From Gracilaria domingensis (taxonomy: Eukaryota; Rhodophyta; Florideophyceae; Gracilariales; Gracilariaceae): a stretch of 64,000 nucleotides of DNA. Both the position numbers and the translations under genes were made by a program. Each line of letters begins with the position of its first letter. Position 1 is the stretch's first letter. Below are positions 31,398 to 44,300 of this stretch, in pieces. The DNA is taken from the NCBI GenBank assembly GCA_022539475.1, contig VCMS01000018.1, positions 310,001 to 374,000 on the forward strand. Reading direction: 5' to 3'. The notes below the pieces were generated by a model. The model saw only the letters and a program-made list of their open reading frames with translations. It did no database searches and had not been told where the DNA came from.

Positions 31398-34300
31398 GTT
31401 GCGATGCGTCCTCGCCAGCCGTTCGTCGGAAGTACCGTTCTACAAAGTTGTGTGGAATGTTGCGGCTCGGTTCCCACGTAGACTTCTTGAAACCGTACCA
31501 CTTCACTCGTACGAGCTTCTCACCGTCTTCGGCTGTACCGTGGCCGGTGACCTTCTCCACGACCCATTCTCTTTCCGTCTCTGGGTGAGTAGAAGCCGTG
31601 GTCGGCTGAGATGTAGGCGGAGTCGCGTGTGCAGCGAGCGGCGTATCGGAGGTACTGTCTTCAACCGGAGCGGGTTCTTCCAGCGGCTGTGCAGGGGTGG
31701 CCTTCGAGTGCGGCGCTTCTGGGCGAGCGTTCGGTTCCGTAGCGGCTCTTCCATTATTGGTTTTATCAGCCATATTTTCCCTCTCTTCGGAAATAGGAGG
31801 GGTGGCCGATTCGGAACCAGAATCGGTGACGGGGGCGGGGGTTGCGCTCTCCTCGGAAACAGGAGCGGGCGCCGCCGTCACTCGGTCAATACTAACAATA
31901 TCGTGTAACCCGTCAATATCCAGTGTGACAGTAGTGTCGGTAACACGAACGACCTTATACGGACCTTCCGAAGCTGGCAGCAGTTTCTTGACGATATCCT
32001 CGTACTCAGTTGAATTCTTCTTCCGAGGCGGAGCGTCCAAGTAAACCATATCCCCTTCCTTAAAGGTTGGAGTGTACCGTATCCGGGAATCAAAGGACGC
32101 TTTGTAGCGCTCCTGCGCTTTGCCTAATTTGGTGTAGGCTAGCTTGATTAGTTCCGATATTCGGGCCCGTGTTACGCGACGGGTCTCAGCCGTTGTCGGG
32201 TGGAGAGATGCCGTTTGCGGGAGAGCTGACGTAGGCTCGTCGAGCACGATCCCGGGAGGGTGCCGCGTAAGAGAGAGGTCGAAGGGAGTGAATCCGGTTG
32301 AGCGGTGAACCTGCAGGTTGTACCCGTACACCAACGGCTGGACCAACTTATCCCAGTCCTTCTGGTGCTCTGCTACGTAATGCCGCAAGCGGTTCACCAA
32401 AACCTTATTGAACCTTTCGGCCTGCCCGTTCGTCTGCGGATGATATGCCGTCGTGAGAGCGTGCGTAATACCGAGATCAGCAGAGAGCGACTCGAAGTAC
32501 TTGGCGACGAACTGCGGGCCATTGTCGGTGAGGAGGTAAGTAGGAATCCCGTAAGGGTAGACCCAATTCTCGAGGAACGCGATAGCGATATCAGCGGCCT
32601 TCGTGTCCGACAGCGGTATGGCTCGAGTGAGCTTAGTAAAGCGGTCCGTTATCACCAATATGTATCTCTTTCCGCGTCCGGTTTTCGGCAATGGTCCGAG
32701 TATGTCCATGGCCACAAACTCGAAGGGACCCGTTGCCAGGAACAACTTCAAGTATTTTTGGTTCCTGAAATGAGTTCCGCGAACGGCTCGACACGGTTCA
32801 CACCGAGGGACGGTCTCAAATACATGCTGCGACATGAGTGGCCAGTAGAAATCCCGACGTAGGGTGTAGTACATCTTGATTGCACCGGGGTGTCCAGCCA
32901 AGCGTTGGAAATGAGCGAGTTCAAGAACTCTTTTCCGTAGGGACTCCGGTACGACTCTCTGTACTGCTCTGTCGATCGGTGATATTCTGCACAGTATCCC
33001 GGGACGGTTGTAGTCAAACTGGGACTTAGGATCTCCGACGGATTCGGCCTTAGCTTTGCAGAAAGGGTCCCTCGCCTGGGCGGCAATGAACTCTTCAACC
33101 GTTATTGGAGTGACGTCAGGTTGCTCCGGGACGGTTGTGAATACATGCAAGGGCTCACCGTCATCGGTGATTGTTGGCCAGTTGATCAGCGCGTCCTTGA
33201 TGACTTCTCCGTTAACGAGGACATCTGCCACAACATAGTCCGTGTCGGTCTCCATCTCTTCTATGAACAGGCATGGGATTTCATCCTCCAAAGGCGTCTC
33301 ATCATTTCCGTCGGTCGGCATCCGTGACACTGCGTCGGCAGGAAGATGTTTTATGCCGGGTCGGTAGTGTACCTCAAAGTCAAACTCTGCGAGGCGTAGA
33401 CGCCACCTCGCGAGTCTTCCCGTAGCGTCGGTTATATTGAGGAGCCAGCGCAAAGCGTTGTGATCCGTTCGAACTACAAAACGTTGTCCTTCCAGGTATG
33501 GCCTTAGAAGTAGCATGCTCCATACGATGGCCAGGCACTCTCGCTCAGAGGTGCTGTAGTTCCTTTCCGGCGCGGTTAACGAACGGCTCCAGTATCCGAT
33601 TGGGCGGTAGTCTTTCTCATCTTCTTGCTGCTGTAGCAGAGTACATCCGACTTGACGGTCACAGGCGTCCGTCTGCAAGATGTAGGGCTTTCCGGGTTTC
33701 GGTAAAGATAGAATTGGAGGGGAGGTGAGCCTCTTCTTCAGTTCTTCGAACGCCTCCATATCTTCTTCCGAAAACGGTTCGAGGTCGACAGGTTGGTCCT
33801 TCTCAAGCTTCCGGTTCAGCGGGTGGGCGATCCTTGCAAAGTTCGGCACGAAGCGTCTGTAGACATTGGAGAGACCTAGGAACGCCCGGAGCTCGGTCTG
33901 TGTCCGTGGTGGTTTAGCTTTTGTCACAGCGTCACAAGTCTTCGACATCACTTTAAGCTTCCCGGGTCGGATCACATGTCCCAGGTAATCAACTGCTGAC
34001 TGGAAGAAGAAGCACTTCTTCAACTTCAGTGTTATTCCGGCTTCTCGGAGTAGATCAAGTACCTTAGCTAGGTGTCGGTAATGATCCGTGACGGAGCTCG
34101 AGTAGATTATGACATCGTCGAGATACACGATAGCAAATTGCCAACGAACCTTATTCAGGATGACATCTATAGCTCTTTGAAACGTCGCAGGGGCGTTCTT
34201 CAAACCAAATGGAATCCGAATAAAGCGGTAGAGACCCACGTGGGAGGTGAAAGTAGTTTTGTCCCTATCGGGCTTGTCTATTTCCACTTGCCAATACCCC

Positions 34301-34764
34301 GAGTTGGCGTCAAGGGTAGAGAACACTCTTGCGTCTCCCAGTGAATCAATGCATTCATCCATCCGTGGTATCGGGTAAGAGTCACGAACTGTGACGGCGT
34401 TGAGCTTTCTGTAATCGATGCAGAAGCGCCAGGAGCCATCCTTCTTCAAGGCGATGACGACGGGGCTAGCCCACTCTGCCGAAGACGGTTCAATTACTCC
34501 TTCCCTCAACATTTTGTGATTTGCTCCTTCTCCCATTCTCGGGACTTCTGACCGGATCGGTAGGGGGCTTGGTGCACTAGACGTGCATCAGGATCTAGTT
34601 CAATCCGATTTTTTGCGGCCGAAATTGTTCCCAAGTGTCCGTCCCACATATCAGCGTACTCGGAAAGCAGCTGAATGATCTTATTCCGCTGCGGCTCGTA
34701 CTCTTCACCGATGTGCACTGTCGATGTCCAGTCCGCTTCCGGTGACTCAATCTCGTCTTTTGTA

Positions 34765-34777
34765 CCCCCCTTCTTAG
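34765..34777 (-). repeat. Internal polypurine box near the protease/RT linker, copy 1
   Basis: The minus strand reads CCCTAAGAAGGGGGGTAC (peptide SPKKGG), again preceded by CGAGGACG. This is the third copy of the polypurine box in the element. Confidence 0.6.
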
Positions 34778-35587
34778 GGCTGTCGACGTCCTCGTCGACT
34801 TGTGTGATAGTGGGGTTGGTGATGGAGAAAAGAGCAGCGGGGCTGGTTGAGCTTCGCCGACTACGGTGTTTTTCGATAGAGTTGTGGGTCGTTCGCTCAT
34901 GTGGCCACCAATACATGGAATGGCCGGTTCGGAAGAACTTCGGTCACTCCATTTGCCAGTAGTTGCAGGTTCCGGCGAACGGTTTGAATCTTGTTTCTGT
35001 AAGAAGCCATTCCATTGTCATCGGTCTTGAACCAGACGCCCGTCTTAGAATAGGAGGAGCATGATGGACGAGGACACGAAGCTTCTGTGATGCGGGTGTC
35101 TCGGACTGCGAAGCGGGGATGGGCTTCCGATCTCGGACTTTGTCGTGGCGTCAGAAGGGCCACGGTGGTGAGTTGTAGAGAAATTCCGTTCGCCCGGGGT
35201 TAGATGCTTTGATGTATCGATCTAATAAAGGATGTGCCCAGGATTACAGTCCATGCCAGTTGGAAGATACAAAACGGTCCTAACTTCAAGTTCCGAGTCG
35301 GATATCCAGGGGTATTAGCAGAATATTCATCGAACGTGACGCATCCGATTACAGGGGGAGCCTGGATCGTAACTAAGACTCCATCCGGCGTAAAGCGCGG
35401 GTGTGTACCAGGTTTGGGGTGCTCCTTGTCCAAACACTTGATGATATCCGTGTAAGCGGGAGCTTGTGATACACGGCTGTCAGGACTTTGTAGTTTGACT
35501 CCCTAAACAGTAAAACGGTTCGGAAGTGTCAACTCACAGTTCACCACTTCATGATGGAGTCCTTCTTCCCGCAGACGGGCTTCCGTT

Positions 35588-37415
35588 TCAACGGCTGGAC
35601 CTCCATTGAGGCTGTATCCTTGACAGGGCGACGGGCCTCTCGCGTCCTGCTGAGGTTTCCTTCCTCTTCAGGATGAGTGTCTTCCTTCCTTCCAGGAATA
35701 AAGGCGAACGGCGGGGACTTCTATTGGCTGGTGAGACTTCCGGGATCGGAGCGCTGTGTCGGCCGGATTGCGCCTGGCTACCGACATTACCGGGTCGACT
35801 CCTGGGCCTCCAGTAATGGCATCCGCGCGGAAAAGTAACCTTCACAACCGATGGTGTAATTTTGCTCACTTGCTGGAAGCAAACTTGTCGACTTCGGCAG
35901 CATCACTCGCAGCAAGGGGGGTAGGTGACAAAGATAACACGACGATGCTGGGTCCGGTTCGGGTCAAAGATTGTCGGGGGTTTGGTATGCCGGAGTACGG
36001 TGTTGAAGGCATGCGTGCCTGACCATCTGGAAGGTACGGGTACTTGTGCTGGTATCGAGGAAGAGAACGCTCGGGAGGGCAACCTGCGAGGGGCTCCAGC
36101 CTGTCTTCTACTACTCCGGACTCACGTCACTAGTATCCGTTTCGGTAAGAGAGGCTCGCCGTACGGGACTTGTGACCTGTGCGTCAACGGCTTTCATCGA
36201 TCTGAATAACCTTTCTTTCCGCCACGGTGGGATCTCCAGACCTTCTGCAATAGTACCAACTCCTGAACCGATCTTCGGGTGTGTTGCAGAATGATATCGG
36301 ACCGAAGCGCGGATCGATGGTAGTAAACCTTTCCACGAATAAAGCCTTCAAACGGCGACATCAGTGAATTGTTCGCAGGGAGATTCTTCTTCCACAGCGG
36401 TCGAGAATTCACTGTTCCGTAATTCCGGAAACTGCGATGTGTTTTATATCGTGATACGCTTCCGCGATGACTTCGTCAGTTAGCGTCGGCTCCAGGAGAT
36501 GTTCACGACTCCGAGATAGGGTCGTAGAGCTCAATCGTCCTCATCCGAATCCACGCTCTGACTCGCGAATACGGTTCTGACGAGCTTAAGCCGAGCTGGT
36601 GAAATAAAGAGCCAGACTGGCAGCCCTCGATGAATGCGTTCTGGTTGCGCGGTTTTAAACGCACTGGAAATGAGGCACCGGTGATCGGATCGTTCACTGA
36701 ACTTCTCGGGAATCATGCAATCATCGTTTAGCGGACTTCGCGTGTCCCGGCACTTTGCATGTACTTTCCGGACGGATCATCAAGCGTAGTCTGAAGTCAG
36801 ACCTTGGCGAACTCCAAGATTGTTCGGCTTTAGATTCGCCGATACGGGAGACATCACGATTTCGTCTTCGTACACTGGATTGAACTCGGAATCAGAGTCA
36901 GATGCTCAGTCGGATCGGATCGGAGTTTCCATAACGAGTTACGCGACCCTCGACGCTTCTGATTACGGTTCTTCCTTTTGTTACGCTTCTTTTGTCGGAT
37001 GTTCGGGATGACGTTCGGCTGATGCCGCCGCCAGTCTCCCTACATGCGGAGGAGGCTCCGAATCACGTACCAGAACTGGATCGGACAGTTCGGAGGGGCC
37101 CCGCACAAGTTCTTTGATTGTGAAAGGGAGGGGGCCCCATCCGAGTTCGGGTTCATCCGCAGCGGTAAGGGTTCGACGTGCCTCGAATGGTATCTGCTCA
37201 TTGAGGAGCCTTGTCCAACTCGGGTTCGTGCGACGTTCGGACGTGCCCACGCGATCTGCCATCCGGGGGAGGCCGCCCGCATTGTATCTCATCCCTGGAG
37301 GGTTCGCGCGAGTTGCTCTTGTCGGTACCGTTGCTCACCACATCCCTTGCGGGTGGAGGTTGAGGTGTATGATCCAGCAGGCAGTAGGCGCTGCCTGACG
37401 GAGTTGGTCGCGACT
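35588..37415 (-). pseudogene. gag remnant of Ty3/gypsy copy 1 (broken, ends at gap)
   Basis: It aligns with the gag of copy 2 (45804-48170) but is heavily broken, with many breaks whose density rises towards the N gap. The beginning of gag lies in or beyond the gap. Much of the damage may be uncorrected sequence rather than biology. Confidence 0.7.
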
Positions 37416-37831
37416 NNNNNNNNNNNNNNNNNNNNNNNNNNNNNNNNNNNNNNNNNNNNNNNNNNNNNNNNNNNNNNNNNNNNNNNNNNNNNNNNNNNNN
37501 NNNNNNNNNNNNNNNNNNNNNNNNNNNNNNNNNNNNNNNNNNNNNNNNNNNNNNNNNNNNNNNNNNNNNNNNNNNNNNNNNNNNNNNNNNNNNNNNNNNN
37601 NNNNNNNNNNNNNNNNNNNNNNNNNNNNNNNNNNNNNNNNNNNNNNNNNNNNNNNNNNNNNNNNNNNNNNNNNNNNNNNNNNNNNNNNNNNNNNNNNNNN
37701 NNNNNNNNNNNNNNNNNNNNNNNNNNNNNNNNNNNNNNNNNNNNNNNNNNNNNNNNNNNNNNNNNNNNNNNNNNNNNNNNNNNNNNNNNNNNNNNNNNNN
37801 NNNNNNNNNNNNNNNNNNNNNNNNNNNNNNN
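37416..37831. other. Assembly gap (416 N)
   Basis: A run of N of uncertain true length. It should contain the rest of gag, the leader and the 5' LTR of copy 1, which together need more than 416 bp by comparison with copy 2, so the gap size is probably an estimate. Confidence 0.95.
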
Positions 37832-38123
37832 TTGTTAGTTGTGTCTCACAATCCTTCTCCATTTTCCTAAAGGCTAGCATATCCTTTTTTTCCCACGGTT
37901 TTTGGTAGTGTTGCTTTGGTTTTAGGGTTTATCGTGTGAGGTGTTTGGTAGCCGAGTGACTGCGTTGATTGACGGTGATATTGAATTTGCACCGCGCCTG
38001 CAAGGTTCTGAAAGGACGCTCTTCGGGAAAAGATGAGCTTTATGGTTAGCATCTACTGGGCCTGCTCTTCGGTCTTATGTTATTGTGATATGTATATGCA
38101 AACTCTACACAAGAGATGCATAG
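37832..38123. other. Unique spacer between the two retrotransposon copies
   Basis: This 292-bp stretch has no counterpart in either element and no gene. It is the left genomic flank of copy 2 and shows that the two copies are separate insertions that do not share a central LTR. It ends in CATAG, which recurs right after copy 2. Confidence 0.6.
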
Positions 38124-38125
38124 TC

Positions 38126-38684
38126 GTGAGATAGTGCGCGCGGAGCGACTACTCAAGAGAAGTCGGGAACGGTGGTGTGATGCGCGGCACACGGGGTGTA
38201 AGGCCGTGTGAGCTGCCGAGTCGGAAAAACGCGTCAGTTGAAGGTGCGGAGTTAGTCCACGGCACTCTGTGGTGAAAAAAACCAGTACGGAGACACGCGC
38301 AGTCCGAAAGGTACCCACAGCGCCTAGCCAGAGAGCCCGGTGCAACGGTAGTGATTATCGCCGCCAGAACAGCCTGTGCAGGTCTTAGACAAGCTGGGTT
38401 CTACTACGACGGTAGGATGCCGTGCCCCACGGGAAACAGACGAAGAACTAGTAGGAAGCACCTTGGTTTCTGTCATGGTGGCTTACAGCCGAGCTGGCGA
38501 ACGTTAAATACCTCGTCCGGGCGTCGCCCAACACGTGTACGACTACGATCACGGGGCACTAGCTGCCACCGGCATTCACACGTTGGATACTACTTACTAC
38601 ATAATAATCTACTAAAACATGTCATTCCGACGAGCGGTTTCCTTTACAGTGCCACACTGCAACCGTCACGGCACAGTATCTTAC
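38126..38684 (-). repeat. 3' LTR of copy 2
   Basis: It matches the LTRs at 27989 and 48268 along its length with many small length differences typical of uncorrected long-read sequence. The start is given within two bases because the expected TG end is not exact here. Confidence 0.75.
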
Positions 38685-38700
38685 GGACCCCCTTCTTAGG
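38685..38700 (-). promoter_or_regulatory. Polypurine tract next to the 3' LTR, copy 2
   Basis: The minus strand reads CCTAAGAAGGGGGTCC directly before the LTR, the same position and sequence as in copy 1. Confidence 0.6.
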
Positions 38701-38889
38701 CTTGTTGTCGTCCTCGGACAACGATTCCCTCAAAAAACAAACGCTAAATCCGATTTCGGGCTCTACATCATACAGTGCCCCACCCAGTTCGCCCTTGTTT
38801 TTTGCTCATAAACTTCCGACTTTCCGGTGCCGCCAGCTCTTGCTTTTCTAAACAAATCCTGTCTCCTCTCCGCAACGGTTCCTCACAGC

Positions 38890-40750
38890 TATGCTCAGAG
38901 TGGTAACCAATGGGTAAGTCCGGATACGGAGTTTGAGCATCGACGCTTAGGCAACCGCAACCGAGTTGGCGCGCGCTCAGTGGCACTACCGTACTCGGTT
39001 AATCATTATGTATCCCTTGCGGGGAATTCTTCGACGCTCAGCGGTTTGCAGCAATACCATCGAATCCCGAAAGGGGGTACTTCTCCAGCAACAAAACGCC
39101 TCCGTGATGGTGCCTGGAAAGGCGGTGGGCCACATGCGAGTTAATCCTCTTCATTCCGACATCGGTGTCCGCCTGGATCCTGGTCTTCCAACGGATATGC
39201 CATGGTCCGTTGTCTGCCGGAGCGAGAATACCAAAGCCGCCTGGTTGCGATACTACTCCTGCTTCGCGCTCAGTTTGGAGATCCCCCGTTTCGGTTGCCG
39301 CAGGACACTTCCCTCCTCCTGTCATAACATCTCGGCTTGGTAGCGTGGACACCGCCGTTCGATGAGATATACTTCTTCTCGAATCGAGACCACTGGGGCG
39401 ATACGTTAGCACCGAAGCTCGCATCCGGGACGGGCCATGGCTTCTTCTTCTCTTGGCACAACCAAGATTCCATGATCTGCTTCGCCCTTTGCGCCAAGGT
39501 CGTTATGTCACAATTCCGGAATCGGGTGTCTTCGCGGTGAGTCGGTATCTCTGCGTGCCGACGCCACCATCATCTCCTACTTTCCGCGTTGTTACTGACC
39601 GAGAACCGCCTTGCCACCCTTGCGTGGCAGGTACTGAACGCGGAGTGGATCGTCTTGGCATTCCTGAGCTTTCTTTTTGCCGCCCGATACGGTATGCGCA
39701 TGCAGCTCAAGTTTAGCGACTGGAGACTTGGTCACGATCGTGATTTGAATTGCCCCGCAGGGCGTCTCTTTCGCCTCCCACCTGAGTTAGTGCGTTTAAT
39801 CCGTGACGTCGGGGTTCAAAACATTGTTCGAGGAACGGAGTTTAAGGCTTCCGAAGCGGATTCTCTCCTTGACTACGTCTGTCAGATCGATTGGGACAGG
39901 ACTCCAAGACCGGGCTTTCTTTGGTATGATTACGACTCCGACAGTTTTCCGGACATCCTCGACATCCTGTGATGCGAGATGATGGGAAAGAGTACTTGTA
40001 CAACCCTCCGTACTTCCGAGGCGGAATGGATGGATGCTCCTAGGAAGAGCGTTCAACTATACTTTCCGAGGGCGGCAGGGTTCGTAAAGGAGTCATACCT
40101 GGTGGGCCCTCGGTCCTGTTCTTCGCTCAGTGCTGCTTGATTCTGATCCGGTCATAACTGCGGCTGCGCAGGTCTTCCCGAAGAATCCGTTTTGGAAGCA
40201 ATACGGAGGACGTTCAAACTGCAGTTCCAGTTTCAAGTCCGAACATCGAAGCTCCAGAAAATGAAGTTCAAAGGACGCAAGTCGCAGCAGGAGCCGACAA
40301 GAATGGGCAGCCTTCGAGTCTACAGCTTCCTCACACAAACAAGCCCGAGACAGCGGATGAAGATGAGACCGATGCGGCTGTGCCACTGCGCTGCAGTCGC
40401 TGAATGATGAGTGCGAGAGGCTCGGTTTGCCGCGATCCAATAGTGCGGTACAGGCTCTCCAACGGGCCAAAGAATGGGCTGGGAGCGCATCTCGATTGCG
40501 AGAGTACGCGAGCCAGTTCAGCGAGTTCCGTGACCGGTTTGCAAGGCGTGCGATAGATGTCCACAACGACATGTGCAACGCGATGGATGGTATCCTCCAA
40601 GGGCGCAAGCAAGCCTCATGAGGATGTGACAGATACGTTTCGATTGGAGCCATGGACGGGCGAAGCACTCAAACCAGAACTTGCTTTGTACCCAACGGTC
40701 ACTCCACCGCAGTCTCCAATACCGGAAGCGAAGGACGTTCCGCAATCGTA
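38890..40750 (+). pseudogene. Antisense ORF region of copy 2 (broken)
   Basis: This is the counterpart of 28739-30619, on the strand opposite to gag-pol. Recognisable shared stretches include DEIYFFSNRDHWGD near the middle, RLPPELVRLIRDVG at about 39775 and the helical SRLREYASQFSEFRDRFARRA at about 40490. It is broken into several frames, some of which may be sequencing error because the 5' half lies in the low-quality stretch. The AATAAA at 40830-40835 is kept. Confidence 0.55.
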
Positions 40751-40829
40751 GCTGTTTCTGGACCTCAAGCTCGACTGCGTGATCAAGTTTGGTTGCATTG
40801 CGCAAAGCAATGCACAGCGATGTACACGA

Positions 40830-40835
40830 AATAAA
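40830..40835 (+). terminator. AATAAA poly(A) signal for the antisense ORF, copy 2
   Basis: The same position relative to the ORF end as in copy 1, followed by the same hairpin-forming stretch. Confidence 0.45.
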
Positions 40836-41185
40836 CGATTGATTTTTCGAAGAATGCCGTACTGAGATGCATCCATTGTGCGCTTAGTAGCCGAATCGGT
40901 TGCCAGTAATACGCGTAGGGCGCGCGCGCTGGCACTCAAAAAATCCTAAGTATTTTGAGCGCGCCAGGAGCGCAAATCGCGTGTTTTCAGCCTCTGAAAC
41001 GGCTTCGTTTCCGAGATATCGGGCAAACAAGTAATCGCCGTTTTTGACCGTTTGCGGAGGGGTAATTTCCCCAACAAATATTTTGATTATCCTTGCAAGT
41101 AGCCTCTGGCGCTTCCAGGCGCTCCCTGCTGTATACGGGCCTAGAGAGCATGCGCGCATGGTACTGTCGCTCTCCGTGGCGTGGC

Positions 41186-41274
41186 GCGTCCTTGCCGGGA
41201 GCCGCCGCGTGCATCGCGTCCTTGCTTTGCGCCACCGCGTGTGCCGCGTCCATGCTGGGCGCCCCGTGTGTGCC
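41186..41274. repeat. 30-bp tandem repeat x3 (copy 2)
   Basis: The counterpart of 31054-31143, differing by a substitution and one base in length. Confidence 0.65.
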
Positions 41275-41373
41275 GCGCGTTGAGCACATTGCTGTAAAGC
41301 TGTCCGGGTTGCTTTTTTCTCAATCTGTTCGATATACGGGTTGTTTCTCAATGTTGTTGTTACATTCTGTGCT

Positions 41374-44300
41374 TCATGAATGTGATGGTGAGCACAATAG
41401 TAACCCGCGCCAGCTGTTGTCGCTTTCCAATGCCGGGATTCGGAGAAACGCTTCTAGAATGTTGGAGGCGGACTGCCGTTTCAGGATTCTTTGCTTCCGT
41501 GTTTGGCGTTTCGTACCCCCCTTCTTAGGTTGCGATGCGTCCTCGCGAGCCGTTCGTCGGAAGTACCGTTCTACAAAGTTGTGTGGAATGTTGCGGCTCG
41601 GTTCCCACGTAGACTTCTTGAAACCGTACCACTTCACTCGTACGAGCTCCTCACCGTCTTCGGCTGTACCGTGGCCGGTGACCTTCTCCACGACCCATTC
41701 TTTTTCCGTCTCTGGGTGAGTAGAAGCCGTGGTCGGCTGAGATGTAGGCGGAGTCGCGTGTGCAGCGAGCGGCGTATCGGAGGTACTGTCTTCAACCGGA
41801 GCGGGTTCTTCCAGCGGCTGTGCAGGCGTGGCCTCCGAGTGCGGCGCTTCTGGGCGAGCGTTCGGTTCCGTAGCGGCTCTTCCATTATTGGTTTTATCAG
41901 CCATATTTTCCCTCTCTTCGGAAATAGGAGGGGTGGCCGATTCGGAACTAGAATCGGTGACGGGGGCGGGGGTTGCGCTCTCCTCGGAAACAGGAGCGGG
42001 CGCCGCCGTCACTCGGTCAATACTAACAATATCGTGTAACCCGTCAATATCCAGTGTGACAGTAGTGTCGGTAACACGAACGACCTTATACGGACCTTCC
42101 GAAGCCGGCAGCAGTTTCTTGACGATATCCTCGTACTCAGTTGAATTCTTCTTCCGAGGCGGAGCGTCCAAGTAAACCATATCCCCTTCCTTAAAGGTTG
42201 GAGTGTACCGTATCCGGGAATCAAAGGACGCTTTGTAGCGCTCCTGCGCTTTGCCTAATTTGGTGTAGGCTAGCTTGATTAGTTCCGATATTCGGGCCCG
42301 TGTTACGCGACGGGTCTCAGCCGTTGTCGGGTGGAGAGATGCCGTTTGCGGGAGAGCTGACGTAGGCTCGTCGAGCACGATCCCGGGAGGGTGCCGCGTA
42401 AGAGAGAGGTCGAAGGGAGTGAATCCGGTTGAGCGGTGAACCTGCAGGTTGTACCCGTACACCAACGGCTGGACCAACTTATCCCAGTCCTTCTGGTGCT
42501 TTGCTACGTAATTCCGCAAGCGGTTCACCAAAACCTTATTGAACCTTTCGGCCTGCCCGTTCGTCTGCGGATGATATGCCGTCGTGAGAGCGTGCGTAAT
42601 ACCGAGATCAGCAGAGAGCGACTCGAAGTACTTGGCGACGAACTGCGGGCCATTGTCGGTGAGGAGGTAAGTAGGAATCCCGTAAGGGTAGACCCAATTC
42701 TCGAGGAACGCGATAGCGATATCAGCGGCCTTCGTGTCCGACAGCGGTATGGCTCGAGTGAGCTTAGTAAAGCGGTCCGTTATCACCAATATGTATCTCT
42801 TTCCGCGTCCGGTTTTCGGCAATGGTCCGAGTATGTCCATGGCCACAAACTCGAAGGGACCCGTTGCCGGGAACAACTTCAAGTATTTTTGGTTCCTGAA
42901 ATGAGTTCCGCGAACGGCTCGACACGGTTCACACCGAGAGAAGGTCTCAAATACATGCTGCGACATGAGTGGCCAGTAGAAATCCCGACGTAGGGTGTAG
43001 TACATCTTGATTGCACCGGGGTGTCCAGCCAAGCGTTGGAAATGAGCGAGTTCAAGAACTCTTTCCCGTAGGGACTCCGGTACGACTCTCTGTACTGCTC
43101 CGTCGATCGGTGATATTCTGCACAGTATCCCGGAACGGTTGTAGTCAAACTGGGACTTAGGATCTCCGACGGATTCGGCCTTAGCTTTGCAGAAAGGGTC
43201 CCTCGCCTGGGCGGCAATGAACTCTTCAACCGTTATCGGAGTGACGTCAGGTTGCTCCGGGACGGTTGTGAATACATGCAAGGGCTCACCGTCATCGGTG
43301 ATTGTTGGCCAGTTGATCAGCGCGTCCTTGATGACTTCTCCGTTAACGAGGACATCTGCCACAACATAGTCCGTGTCGGTCTCTATCTCTTCTATGAACA
43401 GGCATGGGATTTCATCCTCCAAAGGCGTCTCATCATTTCCGTCGGTCGGCATCCGTGACACTGCGTCGGCAGGAAGATGTTTTATGCCGGGTCGGTAGTG
43501 CACCTCAAAGTCAAACTCTGCGAGGCGTAGACGCCACCTCGCGAGTCTTCCCGTAGCGTCGGTTATATTGAGGAGCCAGCGCAAAGCGTTGTGATCCGTT
43601 CGAACTACAAAACGTTGTCCTTCCAGGTATGGCCTTAGAAGTAGCATGCTCCATACGATGGCCAGGCACTCTCGCTCAGAGGTGCTGTAGTTCCTTTCCG
43701 GCGCGGTTAACGAACGGCTCCAGTATCCGATTGGGCGGTAGTCTTTCTCATCTTCTTGCTGCTGTAGCAGAGTACATCCGACTTGACAGTCACAGGCGTC
43801 CGTCTCCAAGATGTAGGGCTTTCCGGGTTTCGGTAAAGATAGAATTGGAGGGGAGGTGAGCCTCTTCTTCAGTTCTTCGAACGCCTCCATATCTTCTTCC
43901 GAAAACGGTTCGAGGTCGACAGGTTGGTCCTTCTCAAGCTTCCGGTTCAGCGGATGGGAGATCCTTGCAAAGTTCGGCACGAAGCGTCTGTAGACATTGG
44001 AGGGACCTAGGAACGCCCGGAGCTCGGTCTGTGTCCGTGGTGGTTTAGCTTTTGTCACAGCGTCACAAGTCTTCGACGCCACTTGAAGCTTCCCGGGTCG
44101 GATCACATGTCCCAGGTAATCAACTGCTGACTGGAAGAAGAAGCACTTCTTCGACTTCAGTGTTATTCCGGCTTCTCGGAGTAGGTCAAGTACCTTAGCT
44201 AGGTGTCGGTAATGATCCGTGACGGAGCTCGAGTAGATTATGACATCGTCGAGATACACGATAGCAAATTGCCAACGAACCTTATTCAGGATGACATCTA

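Larger units (their letters stand above)
31351..35433 (-). pseudogene. pol of Ty3/gypsy copy 1 (broken)
   Basis: A 1061-codon frame (34536-31351) covers reverse transcriptase (YLDD), RNase H, integrase (HHCC region, MDILGP, TDNGPQF, NGQAERFNK) and a C-terminal chromodomain (VRVKWYGFKKSTWEP). The protease and linker part upstream (34.5-35.4 kb) is broken, with several breaks. Order and spacing equal those of copy 2. Confidence 0.8.
27989..37415 (-). mobile_element. Ty3/gypsy chromovirus, copy 1 (broken, incomplete)
   Basis: The element reads right to left: gag (remnant at 35.6-37.4 kb), pol (31.35-35.4 kb), an antisense ORF region (28.7-30.6 kb) and the 3' LTR (27989-28536). The 5' LTR, leader and start of gag are missing because the sequence runs into the N gap. 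It is the same family as copy 2, with very few substitutions between them, so it is young. It is broken, with many small breaks that become denser towards the gap. It was inserted into the CACTA accessory gene at 26735-27988. Confidence 0.85.

Noticed and set aside
32305-32862. 185-codon plus-strand ORF in pol (and its twin at 42436-42993)
   Set aside because: It is the reverse complement of the integrase coding region; the frame is open because of codon bias on the other strand. The same applies to 31246-31908 and 41491-42039.
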